The notes: generated by a model from the letters alone, not told the origin. A stretch of DNA of 64,000 bases from Bombyx mori (GCF_030269925.1 NC_085119.1:16527001-16591000); one strand, 5' to 3'; numbered from the stretch's first letter, positions 23,005-35,238 are shown. Made by a program: numbers and translations.

Positions 23005-24401
23005 TTTTTAATTAACAGTTTTTTTTTTATTTTAACAATCTAAGTACGTACCTCTCTACATCTAATTTTTTTTTACAAAAATCTCCAATTTTTTACGCGT
23101 TGTTTAAAATATTACCTATTTATAAATCCCATAGATTTCAATATAGATAATCCGAAATATAAACTATTGTTAATAATAAAACTCAATTCTTACAAAACAT
23201 GATACAAATAAAATATATTCAGCCTCCATTAAGATTCGTGTTGATATGTTTACAATACTCTATGTAAACAGTGGGAGATGTTGTAAGGAGAGGAGATAAA
23301 ATCGTTGGTTCCTCACCAAAAATAGGTCACAAATACTGGCACGTAATGTAGCTCACTGAATTTCACGCAGCAAAAAAAAATGGACAATTTATATTCCGAA
23401 AGTATCTTACATTAAAATTGCATTCTGACTTTAAATTCTTCAAAATGGTGCTACTGTGGCTGATTGATTCATCTTCGTTAGAACCACAAATTTCTGAAAC
23501 ACAAGTCAACTGGTTTTTTTTTCCTAATCATAATTTACAGCTTTAAATAGATCGATAAACGAAAAAAATATTAAATTATATTGCGAAATATGAAAGATAC
23601 TAGTAAGTCATTAACAAAAATGTAGTATACTCAATCCTGCCTAGCGACACTATGCTATGTCAATGCTAAAGAAATAGCGCATGGTCTCTGTTCTTAGCAT
23701 ACACCATTCATTGATAAACTTTTTTTTTGTTTGTAACGTGCTGATTTGACAAAAATAACCCAATGAACAAATACGCAGTTTGGTAAAATGTTATTTTGAC
23801 AGCAGTGCCAATTCAAAAGATTTCACAAAATCTCTGCATCTTAAACATGCCTATTTTAAATATCAGTTTTAGCTAATTTTCAAAACCAAAAATGATTTCC
23901 TGTTTGTGCATAGCTTGAATAGCCCCTTAAGGCTACGAATGGGTAGGAAGAAGAAAAACCAGCAAATTAAATGAATATAAAGTCCAATCCTTTTATTGAG
24001 CAGATCAAACAAACTGTCAGATTTCAAGATTGTTAGTTCCTTCTTTGTGTAAAGAAACAGGAAAAAGTTGTCGACCAATAAAAAAAACAATTGAATTTTC
24101 AAATTAGTACAAACATCATCGCGACCAGATTGCAAATCCTGTTATATACGTATATTATATAGCAGCAACATCCAAGCTTCAAAACATTGGACTCAAATAT
24201 AAACTAGTTCAATTATTTTAATTCGTATTCAAATATTATGTATATTTTATTATAACCGTCAATTTAAATCATTTTATGTAAGTCCTCAATATTATCTCAA
24301 TTTTGTTCCTAATTAATTAAATTAGATTACGGGACGTTAAGAAACCGTGCGAACCGTAAGAACCGTGGAATGGTATGAAAATTATGAAAAATAAGAAAAT
24401 T
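23005..24401. other. AT-rich unique stretch
   Basis: No repeat or credible ORF. The minus-strand ORF 23869-24135 is Phe/Leu-rich through base composition. Confidence 0.55.
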
Positions 24402-24661
24402 TATTACTAGCAGTAGGACCTCTTGTGAGTCCGCACGGGTGGGTACCACCACCCTGCCTATTTCTGCCGTGAAGCAGTAATGCGTTTCGGTTTTAAGGGC
24501 GGGGCATCTGTTGTAACTATACTTGAGACCTTAGAACTTACATCTCGAGGCTAAGGTCTCAATTAGTGAGTGGCGCATTTACGTTGTAGATGTCTATGGG
24601 CTCCAGTAACCACTTAGCGCCAGGTGGGCTGTGAGCTCGTCCATCCATCTAAGAAAAAAAA
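24402..24661 (+). mobile_element. Bm1 SINE, starts at the ACTGGTGG point
   Basis: Starts at ATTACTAGCAGTAGGACC and runs to CCATCCATCTAAG plus an A-run. A 20-bp segment around GGTCTCAATTAGTG is a small local duplication of the CTAAGGTCTC region. Confidence 0.9.
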
Positions 24662-25189
24662 TTACAAAATCCACTCCTCTCTCGTGATTTAATAAGTTGA
24701 TGGAATCATTAACCAGTTGATGAAAGAGTTTATTTATTGGACAAATGTTTATGGTCTAACATATATATTATTATCTTTTATAGAAACAACCGTATATATC
24801 CTGCCATTTGAGAAATAAATTGATTAATGCTCCTTATAATATTTACAAAAATGTTACACTTCATTTAATCAATCAACTTAATTTAATTATCAGCATGAGT
24901 ATGGAGAGCATTATAATACATTAATTAAAAATTAAACATTATTTGGATACTGATTAATAAACTGCTGTTTTGTTTATTACAAATCGATTTTTTTCTCAAT
25001 TCTCGGGTCATTTGAACAGGTGTGAGATTGGACAGCGAACGTTTCTAGTTTCAATTCATTATTTTGTTTTATTTAACGTTCTATCTGGGAAGTCCGTTTC
25101 TACACAGGAAAGCAGCTTTTCTGGGGTATGGGGCTGCCCTAATACCGATCCCCAACCTTCTATCTCAGGCGTGTCCCTGTTTCGGTAGT

Positions 25190-25470
25190 CTACATCGCGA
25201 ATTCTGCCTCACCCGTGATGTCGATCGGGAGTATTTCTCGAAACTAGGTCACGGTCGGCGTTTCGCATTGTGAAGCCGAAAAAAAAAACACTCAAATCCG
25301 CCCGCGGCGCGAAACGATGCGGAATTAAAACGTCGCCCCAAGCGAAACTAGGGACGGAGGAATAAGGACGTCATTATACCGTAAGCGAGATGCGGAAATC
25401 GAAATTTAATCGTAACGCGACTCGATGGATTCGGAAAGCTAGCGTTTTGAAGAACTCGTGAGATACGTCT
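25190..25470. other. CpG-richer unique patch
   Basis: GC- and CpG-rich relative to its surroundings (for example CGCCCGCGGCGCGAAACG near 25300). Short ORFs only and no family recognised. Possible regulatory or untranslated-exon sequence. Confidence 0.25.
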
Positions 25471-25487
25471 GCGTGCGTTTATTAAAG

Positions 25488-25551
25488 GCAGCGGCTTGGC
25501 TTTGCCCCTGGCATTGCTGAAGTCCACGAGTGACGGTAACCACTCACCATA
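25488..25551 (+). mobile_element. LINE 3'-UTR fragment joined to Bm1
   Basis: GGCAGCGGCTTGGCTTTGCC through GGTAACCACTCACCAT matches, in sense orientation, the 3' region of the LINE copies at 21086 and 53426. It stops exactly before the CAGGTGGGC block that the LINE shares with Bm1. Confidence 0.8.
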
Positions 25552-25770
25552 TTACTGGTGGTAGGACCTCTTGTGAGTCCGCACGGGTAGGTACCACCTC
25601 CCTGCCTATTTCAGCCGTGAAGCAGTAATGCGTTTCGGTTTGAAGGATGGGGCAGCCGTTGTAACTATACTGAGACCTTAGAACTTATATCTCAAGGTGC
25701 GTGGCGCATTTACGTTGTAGATGTCTATGGGCTCCAGTTACCACTTAACACCAGGTGGGCTGTGACGCTT
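25552..25770 (+). mobile_element. Bm1 SINE lacking both ends
   Basis: Begins ATTACTGGTGGTAGGACC and stops at CAGGTGGGCTGTGA, missing the final GCTCGTCCACCCATCTAAG and the A tail. It follows the LINE fragment without a gap, so this is a LINE/Bm1 chimera or a nested insertion. Confidence 0.9.
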
Positions 25771-26055
25771 TGAAACCGATATAATGGTAAACTCTCGAAC
25801 AAAACAACGTGCACGCTTATATACATAGTTCTAATTTAACAAACAAAGTTCTGTGTTAACGTAGAGCTTAATAACTGTAATCCTTTATCGCTTAGCTAAG
25901 TTACATTAAGCGCGGTAATATACCAAGTTAAAGTATCAAAATTACTTGTCTGTCTTATTCCCGTGTATGTAAGTTTTTCGTTGGTGAATCTTGTATTTTA
26001 TGCGAGGTATCTAAGCAGACACTACGGCTTAAATCTATATTAGCGGTATTATTAT

Positions 26056-26303
26056 GTTTTTTTTTATTGTTTAGATGGGTGAACGAGCTCACAGCCCACT
26101 TGGTGTTAAGTGGTTACTGGAGCCCATAGGCATCTACAGCGTAAATGCGCCACTTACCTTGAGATATAAGTTCTAAAGTCTCAGTATAGTTACAACGGCT
26201 ACCCCGCCCTTCAAACCGAAACGCATTTACTGCTTCACGGCAGAAATAGGCGGGGATGTGGTACGTACCCGTGTGAACTCACGAGACGTCCTACCACCAG
26301 TAA
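26056..26303 (-). mobile_element. Bm1 SINE, truncated at the ACTGGTGG point
   Basis: Antisense: a T-run, GTTTAGATGGGTGAACGAGC, to CTACCACCAGTAAAG. A further scrap (CCCTTCAAACCGGAACGCAT) lies about 90 bp to the right, near 26390. Confidence 0.92.
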
Positions 26304-26509
26304 AGTTAGGCTATTTTTCCTTCTAAATTTCGCACTGTTTAGAATAAAATCCCAGTTCTCTGTCCCGTTGTAATAATGGCCAACTTGCCCTTCAAACCGG
26401 AACGCATCCAACAAACTTCTCAAATAAGCTTCGTTCCAGCAATCCAACAAGTTTCAACTTTCCCTAAAAGTCCGCATCATTAATATCGTCCGCTTTTTTT
26501 TTGTTTCTC

Positions 26510-26700
26510 TCTCTCCCGTACGATTTAGTAGACTCGCGGGACCGTCCGAGATCGCAATATCAACTTTCTCGTTGCCCTGTTTACGGTGAGATCCCCAGAG
26601 TAAAGTAAATGTGTGTTGCAGCCGCACTACTTGCAGTCCGCCGGTGCTCTGCTCGGTTGAGATTGTTAGCTGCTTTGAGAAAGCGAGAGCGTTAGTTTTG
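26510..26700. other. GC-richer unique patch
   Basis: CpG-richer than its surroundings, between two Bm1 copies, with CTCTCTCTCCCG at its left edge. It has a 5'-UTR/promoter-like look, but no TATA box or initiator that I would defend. Confidence 0.2.
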
Positions 26701-26789
26701 CGAAGTGAAGCTGTTAAATTGCATTTTGTGCTTAGAAGAAATTATAGGGAACGAGTCATTTGTTCGTGAAATGAATTTAATGGTACGTA

Positions 26790-27069
26790 ATATAAATTTG
26801 CGTAACTGCTGATAGTAGGGCGGGCTGTGGGCGTGGAGGGTAGGTGCCGCTGGTCTATTTCTGCCTTTGACACTCATAATACTGCCGTGAACCAGTAATG
26901 CGTTTCGGTTTGAAGGGTGGGGCAGCTGTTGTAACTATACTTGAGACTTTAGAACTTACATCTCAAGATGGATGGCGCATTTACGTCGTATATGTCTATG
27001 GGCTCCAGTAACCACTTAACACCAGGCGGGCTGTGAGCTCGTCCACCCATCTAAGCAATAAAAAAAAAA
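26790..27069 (+). mobile_element. Bm1 SINE with a disrupted 5' third
   Basis: Starts at TTTGCGTAACTGC. The CTGCCGTGAAGCAG region carries an about 20-bp insertion (TTTGACACTCATAATACTG). The remainder is normal to CCACCCATCTAAGCAATAA and an A-run. Confidence 0.88.
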
Positions 27070-27578
27070 CTCATGATCTTATGTCTCAAGATAAGTGGGG
27101 CATTATTGAATGTTCTGGTGCGGACGAAGTGGGTATATACTGCATTCCGTAAAGCCATATCGATATACTATATGGATGGATTCAGAACATATTCTACTCG
27201 TTTGAAGCCGTTAACTGTTTATATATTTTTTCCTACTTATTCGCTAGTAGAGCCTGTAGATGCAGTTGTATTAGTGCTGCTTCTAACTGTATTAGGTAGG
27301 CGCTGACACGAAGGATGTTTTACACAGTGAGTGTAATTATGTACTGCTTTGAATAGTTTATTAAAGATAAGTATGTACACAAACAAACTATAAAAAGAGT
27401 GGTACGATAAAGAATTAACATATAGGAGTAGTAAAGCACTGACACGAACGATGGGTAGCACAGCGAATATCGATGTGTACTGCCCGCAGTTTTCAAGATT
27501 GCCGAAGTGTTGAGCAACAATAATGAGATAGAGTTAGTAAGGCGGTTGCCCAAGTAGTGGCGGGTAAGTGAATCGCCA

Positions 27579-27738
27579 CAAGCCTATGGAGCTATTTCAG
27601 CTTCGCGCAGACGGGTAGACTAGATATATAAGAGATAAGAGAATTTGCTAATAGCAAGAGCAGCGCTTCGCAGAATCTACCTCCGTAACGGAATCGCGAT
27701 CCACCGAGAACATCCGGCGAGAAACTCACTGGACTGCT
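27579..27738 (-). mobile_element. Dispersed repeat family X, internal fragment
   Basis: Plus-strand landmarks: GCTATTTCAGCTTCGCGCAG, AGCAGCGCTTCGCAGAATCT and CCGGCGAGAAACTCAC. The same blocks recur at 40560, 55857, 62588 and 62908, and inverted at 58429. Strand is set by the A-tailed relative at 38199-38562. Confidence 0.7.
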
Positions 27739-28408
27739 TACCATGAAACTAATACTTTCTTTTATTTCTTTTCGTAAGAGCTCTCAATTTTGTTGAATAG
27801 TTCCGTTCGATTTTTTTTATTAATAGGCAGTAAAAATAATGACTCAAAAGTCACATACTATCAGAGTACCGAATTGTTATTGTACGGTTCGTATTGAATC
27901 AAACACTTTTTGTCGTCTTCAAATCTTACGACGTCTTATTCACTTCTAAGTTGTAAAGCTATTTATTGCATTAATACTACAAGAAGTTCTTCCAAGCGTA
28001 AAGAAATAACAGCTAAACGTCAAACTTCATAAAATTACAACAAAGACTAGAAAGACATTTTGTAAACAGTTTTATTGCGCGCCTTAAATAATAATAAAAA
28101 AATATACGCATTTTTACATTACGACGTTGAATTTCGAAGATCGTAAACTCATCGATATATCTGCATTTACGATTTCTTCTCTCGATGGGGTCACATTAAC
28201 GGCGATTTCATAAGCGAGAGCGGGTAAAAATATGTATTTTCTTACTTACAAAGCTCTCATAGTTACGTAATTCGATTGAAGGTTTAAAAAAATATATTTC
28301 AACGAAAATATTCTTGAATGTGGTGGGTTAATTTGTAAGTCCTGTTTTATGATAATGCCTCCAGCCGGTTCAAAATCTTCAGTTCTCAGGCACTAAGTTT
28401 GCTTATTT
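27739..28408. other. Unique AT-rich stretch
   Basis: Nothing recognised. Confidence 0.55.
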
Positions 28409-28652
28409 CTTTTTTATTGCTTAGATGAGTGGACCAGCTCATAGACCTCCTGGTGTTAAGTGGTTACTGGAGCCCATAGACATCTACGACGTAAATGCGC
28501 CACCCACCTTGAGACATAAGTTCTAAGGTCTCAAGTATAGTTACAACGGCTGCCCCACCCTTCAAACCGAAACGCATTACTGCTTCACGGCAGAAACAAG
28601 TTGGGTGGTGGTACCTACCCGTGCGGACTCACAAGAGCTCCTACCACCAGTA
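28409..28652 (-). mobile_element. Bm1 SINE, truncated at the ACTGGTGG point
   Basis: Antisense: a T-run, GCTTAGATGAGTGGACCAGC, ending at ACCACCAGTAAAG. Confidence 0.92.
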
Positions 28653-29147
28653 AAGTACTGAAATACTGAAGTTTTAAAATAAATCGGTCCTGCGAATGAG
28701 TCAAAATTACAAAATTACTTTGACGACTATCCAATCCAATTTAGGTGTGACGATTTTACTAAAACAGTCATCACGTGACCCCGATAAGGCAAATCGAAGT
28801 TAAAGTCGCCATCGCAATTATTTTTAAGTTGGACCATTTATTTGCGTAGCTTAACTAAGTTCATGTTTCAAGTTGGCTAAGTGGTCGCGTGTAATGTTAG
28901 TTATACACTCGGTTAAGTGAGGCGTGAGTGTTACTCGTAACTTGATACCGCTCACTTGACGATAAGTTTAATATGGGCTATTTGTTAGATTCACCACATT
29001 TATGTGTGTTTATTTAACGAGGTGAATACCAATTGCAGCAGCCCAGAAAAAAATACGATTTAAAATTTTACTTATTTACCGTACTGTTTTTTATGTATAT
29101 TATTAGTGTGTCATTCCGGTTCGAAGAACATAAATACCATCTGTACA

Positions 29148-29215
29148 AAATCAACTTGGATCTCGTGTTGTAAGGTGATATTACCATTTGTACAAAATCA
29201 ACCTCGTACTGTAAA
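29148..29215. repeat. Two-copy direct repeat, period about 52 bp
   Basis: TGTACAAAATCAAC(T/C)T occurs twice with similar flanks (TACCAT before; TCGT.TTGTAA.GTGA after). Confidence 0.6.
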
Positions 29216-29296
29216 GTGAGATTTTCTTCCATGCATATACTCCTCAAAACAGCAGCGTCTATTTTCTTTTTCTGAATTAGTCTTGTACGTTGTGAA

Positions 29297-29664
29297 TAGG
29301 GTTGCCAGACGTGCTATATATCCCGGGACGTCCCATATTTTAGTCTTAGTTTAAAATGTCCCGACGGGACTGAACTCTCCCGTATTGGAACCGTACCATT
29401 ATAATTGTATTGATTTTTATAAATATGCTTAAACCGAAAAAAGTATTATGTTAAAACTGACTTGCTTGAATATTAAAAAAAATTAACAATGTCACTACAT
29501 AATTTTGTTTGTTATTTGTCCCGGGTAAAAAACTAAATGGCGAAAGATTTATACGTTTTGAAGGGAAACCAGAGATAAAAAAGAATAAAAATAACTAAAT
29601 TCCCGTCTTTTTTGTATATTTAAGCATTTTCCCCTTATAGGCTGAAAAAAATCTGGCAACCCTA
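29297..29664. mobile_element. Non-autonomous hAT-type DNA transposon, 368 bp
   Basis: The termini TAGGGTTGCCAGA (29297-29309) and TCTGGCAACCCTA (29652-29664) are perfect inverted repeats. They are flanked by a perfect 8-bp direct repeat, GTTGTGAA (29289-29296 and 29665-29672). An 8-bp duplication with GGGTTGCCA ends is typical of the hAT superfamily. There is no transposase ORF. A near-palindromic CCCGGGACGTCCC sits near the left end. Confidence 0.88.
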
Positions 29665-30094
29665 GTTGTGAACAATGTTAACAAATTGCCAAGCGACTGT
29701 CAACCAACAAGTAAGTACACGTTAATAAGAAAATTGTGAAGTGTTACTTCTTGAATGACAGACACGCATGAAACTTCTTGGAGAGCGAACGTGTGAGTTT
29801 CTAGAAGACGTTGAGGTGAATTTCATTCGATTTTAAATTCAGCACGATTGCGGTATCGTCGGAACTCGGCTAACTTCGTGCTAAGACAGAGCCTAGCCGA
29901 TGGAGGCGCGTAGACGCCATCACACTTACCAACCAGCCTTCTTGAAGAGCGGTGCCTCCGTCCTAAGAACTGTCATTCGTTTTCGTTTGCTAACGTCAAG
30001 AGAAGATTTCTAAATTGTTCTAAGACAACAAACGTGTTTGTTGTTCTCAATATTTCTCTTAGCTCGATGGCCCTATTCGCCCCCACGATGCCTG

Positions 30095-30165
30095 ACGATG
30101 GTGTTGGATGGTGATGGAATAATTGTGGTTGGATGGTGTTGATGGTGATGGAATAATTGTGGCTA
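30095..30165. repeat. Short tandem duplication
   Basis: GATGGTGATGGAATAATTGT occurs twice, separated by related GGTTGGATGGTGTT units; an imperfect minisatellite-like patch. Confidence 0.65.
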
Positions 30166-30231
30166 GCCCGACATATATAAACAGATACCGTGAGTTTAGA
30201 TGCGAAGAAAACTCGCCAATCCAGTTTCCAA

Positions 30232-30490
30232 GCTGACTGATTCGGTGGTGCAGTAATCAGCGGCTCTGACTGTTGCGACGGGGGTCGTGGATTCCATTCC
30301 CATATCGGTCAAAAATTCGTGTCATGAACAGGTTTGTTTGCTCTTCGTCTGGGTGTTTATTATCCATATTTGTATATATTGAAACGCATATAAGGTATGT
30401 ATGTCAGTCTCTGGTACCCCACAACAAATTGAATCCTAATTTGGAGCCGGATGACTGACTGTACGTGATTATTTTTCAGTTATTTATTAT
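30232..30490 (+). mobile_element. tRNA-derived SINE (not Bm1)
   Basis: Relative of 10728-11030: a head with GATTCGGTGGTGCAGTAATC and GGGGTCGTGGATTCCATTCC, where the B-box core is mutated (TTCCA instead of TTCGA). The body has GGTTTGTTTGCTC and GTCTGGGTGTTTATTATC, and the end is AT-rich. Confidence 0.68.
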
Positions 30491-30538
30491 TTACAAGCTG
30501 GGTGTATATAAGTTTTCAACTATAGATCAAAATGTAAG

Positions 30539-30974
30539 TTTTTTTTATTGCTTAGATGGGTGAACGAGCTCACAGCCCAGCTGGTGTTAAATGGTTACTG
30601 GAGCCCATAGACATTTACAACGTATATGCGCCATCCACCTTGAGATATAAGTTCTAAGGTCTCAAGTATAGTTACAACGGCTGCCCCGCCCTTCAAACCG
30701 AAACGCATTGCTGCTTCACGGCAGAAATAGGCCATAGAGGTGGTACTTACCCGTGCGGACTCAAGAGGTCCTACCAGTAATTACGCAAATGATAATTTTG
30801 CGGGTTTGATTTTTATTACACGATGTTATTCCTTCATCGTGGAAGTCAATCGTGAACATTAGTTAAGTACGTATTTCATTAGAAAAATTGGTACCCGCCT
30901 GCGGGATTCGAATACCGTTTCATCGCTAGATACGAATGCACCGGACGTCTTATCCTTTAGGCCACGAGGACTTC
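30539..30974 (-). mobile_element. Full-length Bm1 SINE with tRNA head
   Basis: Antisense, complete from the T-run to TTAGGCCACGAGGACTTC. The B-box sequence reads GGGATTCGAATACC on the plus strand. Small deletions near GGACTCAAGAGG. Confidence 0.94.
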
Positions 30975-31365
30975 AAGTAATGATGATGTCGTTAAAATAC
31001 ACTTGCCAATGAACAAAATTCTCAACTTACAACGTCTGACTTCACGATTAAATATCAATAACAGCTGTTGCAAGAAGTGAGGCAGCGACAGATCAAATTA
31101 TGTATAACGTTGAGATGAACATTAGAAACACGTGTTAACTTTTGAAAGCAATTACATTATTTCAAGAAGCTCATTTCGATCGTTAACGAAATGAGTTTAC
31201 ATGTGTTTTATTTAACTATTTATATGTGTGTGTTTTGTTTAGATATTCGAATCCGTATTGATTCGGTTATTTCTCTGATTCTAAATGGTAATGAGTCGCT
31301 TTTATTGCTGTTATCACATTTATCGAGTTAGTTTTAAAGAGAAATTTCTGTCACGTATCGTGTAG

Positions 31366-31516
31366 TTTTTTTTTAAGGAACGTTTACTGGTGACTTTCGG
31401 CCTTTTCAGTTTCACCAGGACAAGTGGGCGAGCAAAGGCTCAGCTAGGAGAGAAGGGATTTGCTAATTGCTTCCCGAGCGCCTCCGGATGAGAACTAACA
31501 GCCCGAGGGCAGCTAC
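31366..31516 (-). mobile_element. Dispersed repeat family X, 3' end
   Basis: A T-run, then TTTACTGGTGACTTTCGGCC, AGTTTCACCAGGACAAGTGG and GAGCAAAGGCTCAGC: the reverse complement of the A-tailed end at 38199-38562. Confidence 0.65.
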
Positions 31517-31545
31517 ATCGTCAATGAATATTACCATCGTACAGC

Positions 31546-31700
31546 TATGGAATGAACTTGTTGGCTTATATTTTTCGGCGTACCTATTCTGATTTAATGT
31601 TTGAAAAATGTCTTCAGCGATCTCTAACTACCTCCCATCTTGGCTTTGCCACCAGCATTGCTATTTCTGAAAACGACGTTAGTAACCGAAGGGGAAGTCG
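31546..31700 (+). pseudogene. Decayed LINE C-terminal end
   Basis: CAGCTATGGAATGAACTTG encodes LWNEL, matching the RLWNELP motif of the LINE at 53426. Further on, TTGGCTTTGCCACCAGCATT matches that LINE's 3' UTR. Stops interrupt the frame. Confidence 0.55.
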
Positions 31701-34273
31701 GCTATTATTCTGATAAAGCTATTAGAGTATTTTTGAAGACACAAGCAGATTGATGCCTTCTGCGGTACTCTTAAGAGTTTACAGATGCAAATTCATTTTT
31801 ATTAGGGAAATTTATTGTGTTTCAAAAGCACCTTTTTTTTTTCATGTTAACCCAATAGTTGATTATTTAGTAAATACATTTTATTCAATATACACTTAAA
31901 CACAATCAATTGTACACGTAAAATCGAAAGTCAAACTTGTACTACATCACATAAAATATGTAGTTACTAGCCGTCCCATTTTTTTTGTTTTCAAGTGTAA
32001 AATTGCGCAACCAACAAATTGATTAGGTATCATTAGTGTATCTCACTTAAAACTCGATTGATCGTCTGAACGGACAGTAACCGTTTAATTTAATTGCTCC
32101 ATATATTGTACTGGCTATTAAACTGCAGTGTTGAAATGATGAGAGCTGTTAGTAACTTCGATGTGAGCTGCAGGATAATTCTGTACTTAAGTATCAAAGT
32201 AAACACTGTACTCTTAACGTACGGTCAAAGTGTCAAATAGCCAAGCTACTGCCTAAAATTGAAATGGTAGAAAACATTGGTTATATCGATTACAATTTTA
32301 AATCTAGACCTGTGTCTACTTAAACAGCATGCAAAAAATAAAACTTAAAAGTACCCTCTTAAAAATCTACATTAATATTTTCACAAATGCTTTTACAATT
32401 CGAAAACTGAATAATTATTCATGAGAATATGAAATATCTATCATAAGATTTTTAGTTTTATAATCCTTATAATAAGGTACATTTGGATTTCAAAAGAGCC
32501 GCCAAATAACTAGTCCAAACATTACTACCCATCGCGTATGTGCCCTGGAGGCTTCTGTCACAAAGTCACCGTATCTCCAGCTCCAAGCTCCGGTCCATTC
32601 ACGGAAACCCACGAATGTGCATGATTTTTTGCCGGTTCAAAACAGTATTCACGATAACGCGGGACAGATGCCCGAATTACGTCGCGCCCCGGGCGATTTT
32701 TGCCTGAAAAATACGCCTCGATTTTGGTCTAAATTACATCGGACGTCCAGCAATCTTTATTTGGGTCATGTTTTTGCTTTAAATTAATCATTTGCCTTTT
32801 TTATTTTAAATTTGGACACGTACGAAACGTTCGAATGGCGTTTATATTACAACTTAGTTACGGTAGTGGACATTGAAATCGCGCATGTCAGAAATTACAC
32901 AAACAAAAACCAGCTATGATTAGTGGTGACATTAAGGAGAAATATTTTTTGATAGATCACCTCAATATTTAAAGGGATGTGTATCGCCAATAACAAATTT
33001 GTAATTCTTAAATAAAGTCTAGTAACAAATGTGGTCATTCCCTCTAGGGTTTAAGACCTGCATTGAAACGCTAATATGAAATAAAAAAATATAAAATCGA
33101 ACAAATACAGTTTATTGTTATTACGCCCAAAAAACTTGTAAAATTACTGGTTTAAACCTGGTTTTTGGTATGTGCCAGTTCAAATGGTTCCTTACAAATT
33201 ATCTTACTGAAATTGTCGATAAAATGAACACAATTAAAGACAACAGCTACTTAAAAGTATTAGAAGTATTTCAACAACCAAAGCTATCAATAAGAATAGC
33301 TAGTGGTGAGATTACTTATCCGATTCCTTAACCTAATCCTTCCTATTTCGAAGCCCTCGTTTCGGTCACGCTCCAAGACGGCACGTTACGATTTAAAACT
33401 CATGACGTTGACAGCCAAAATCCTCTGAGTAAGTAACGTTTATTCTGTATTCCATTGTATCCTTGTTTGCGTGACAGATCTATAGTCTATATTTAATTTT
33501 CGCGCATCAATACTAACGGGGTTAAGCAGGCTGTGTTTTTTTTACGGTTTCTTGGCTTTAAATTATTTTAGGGCTATTTCTGGGATGGCGTAGCCGAATT
33601 TCGGTTTTTATGTTGTACGTTATGGAGTAAGATTTTTAAGCGTACGAATAATAGCAAACTCCAGCAGTATTAGTACTGGTATAGCGTCTTATAATACAAC
33701 CTCTATTTGATATTAAATAATAACAAATTATGTGGAGTATTTGTTCAGAGGGTTCGTTGTCTATAAGTGCATTCTTGGGGACGTAAAATCCACAATATTT
33801 TAGTACATAGAATATCTATATCTATTCCTCAGTTTTTATTGCGTCAATAAAATAATGATGATAAGTCAGTATAATCAGCTCGTTCGCCAATTATTACTAA
33901 ATATACCTATGCATGTACACACTATAGATGCGACGCTGACTCTGCACCATTAGTCTTGATCAGGTTCGACAATAGTTCGAATCCGGAGCGATTTAATATC
34001 GGAATGCGGGGTCGTTTGGATTCTTGTGACGTCTCCTTAAGTGGATATTTCAATAAGGTAGATTGGCACCAGTGACCTACATAACAGCACCGCACTTTAT
34101 TTGATAAGTAATCGCTTGAGATCCAACAATATCTAGGTTTCCACGTCAAGTTTTGATACTGGTCTAGTTCCACTGTGTACAATGGTGGTATTGCGTATTA
34201 AGATCCCGCACGTGGTGGCGCCACCGTTGTGACCACATTTGTCATGAAGAGGATATGAGTTCATTAAAATAAC
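31701..34273. other. Long unique stretch; one open but unrecognised segment
   Basis: Mostly AT-rich with no repeats that I can match. Positions 32476-32788 are open for 104 codons in plus frame and are GC-richer at 32560-32720. There is no in-frame ATG until late, and no family is recognised. The minus ORF 33922-34182 is also unrecognised. Confidence 0.4.
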
Positions 34274-34643
34274 TTTTTTTTTTATTGCTTATATGAGTGG
34301 ACGAGCTCACAGCCCACCTGATGTTAAGTGGTTACTGGAGCCCATAGACATCCACAACGTAAATGCGCCACCCACCTTGAGATATAAGTTCTAAGGTCTC
34401 AAGTTGTACCCACTCGCGCGAACTCACAAGAGGTCCTACCACCAGTAATTACGCAAATTATAATTTGGCGGGTTTTCATTTTTATTACACGATGTTATTC
34501 CTTCACCGTGGAAGTCAATCGTGAACATTTGTTTAGTGGGTATTTCATTAGAAAAATTGGTACCCGCCTGAGATTCGAACACCGGTGCATCGCGCTCAAC
34601 ACGAATGTACCGGACGTCTTATCCGTTAGGCCATGACGACTTC
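34274..34643 (-). mobile_element. Bm1 SINE with tRNA head and an internal deletion
   Basis: Antisense. Sequence jumps from AGGTCTCAAG to TTGTACCCACTCGCG, losing the about 95-bp segment with CAACGGCTGCCCC and CGGCAGAAATAGG. The head is retained to TTAGGCCATGACGACTTC. Confidence 0.92.
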
Positions 34644-35220
34644 GACCCAAGAACATTTCAAAGCCTTTTGGGATACGAAGTCTGATAAGGTTTTCTATTT
34701 AAGTCGAAATGCCCCCCAGTAATATTCAACAAATCTACAGTAAAAGAGATAGAAACCCATTCAAAAATCTATCCTTCAGTGTTTGAAGACCATTCAATCA
34801 TTTTTAATCGCAGATACGTGTCCACATCTGTTTCGACTACTTTTGACCTGACATGAACAAACCGACCGATTCAAAAAAATCCCTTCTCATTAATCAAGTT
34901 ACCATTTTAGGAAACGATTTACAATTGGTTGCTTCATTCTTTGGTAAGAAGGGACAACGGTCACACGTTTTGAAAAGAAAGCTTACATTTAAATTTCAAG
35001 CTTAAACCTATGGGCATAGTGCAAGGATTTCACTGCGGTATTTTCCGTTATTATTGATAAAAAAGCCAACGTTAAAGGATTAGGGTTCGTTTTCAAGTGA
35101 TTTGATATTAACGTTATGTAATGGAATTTTAAGCTTAGCCGGATTATGAGTATTATTTTATAACTTTTTTTTTGTATTACTTTGATCACTTCAGTGGTGA
35201 GCGCACTTTCGAATATACGT
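34644..35220. other. Unique AT-rich stretch
   Basis: An 89-codon minus ORF (34989-35258) runs into a simple repeat. Nothing recognised. Confidence 0.5.
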
Positions 35221-35238
35221 AAGATAAGATAAGATAAG
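35220..35238. repeat. (GATAA)n microsatellite
   Basis: About three and a half units of AAGAT/GATAA, just downstream of the LINE 3' end on the minus strand. Confidence 0.75.
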
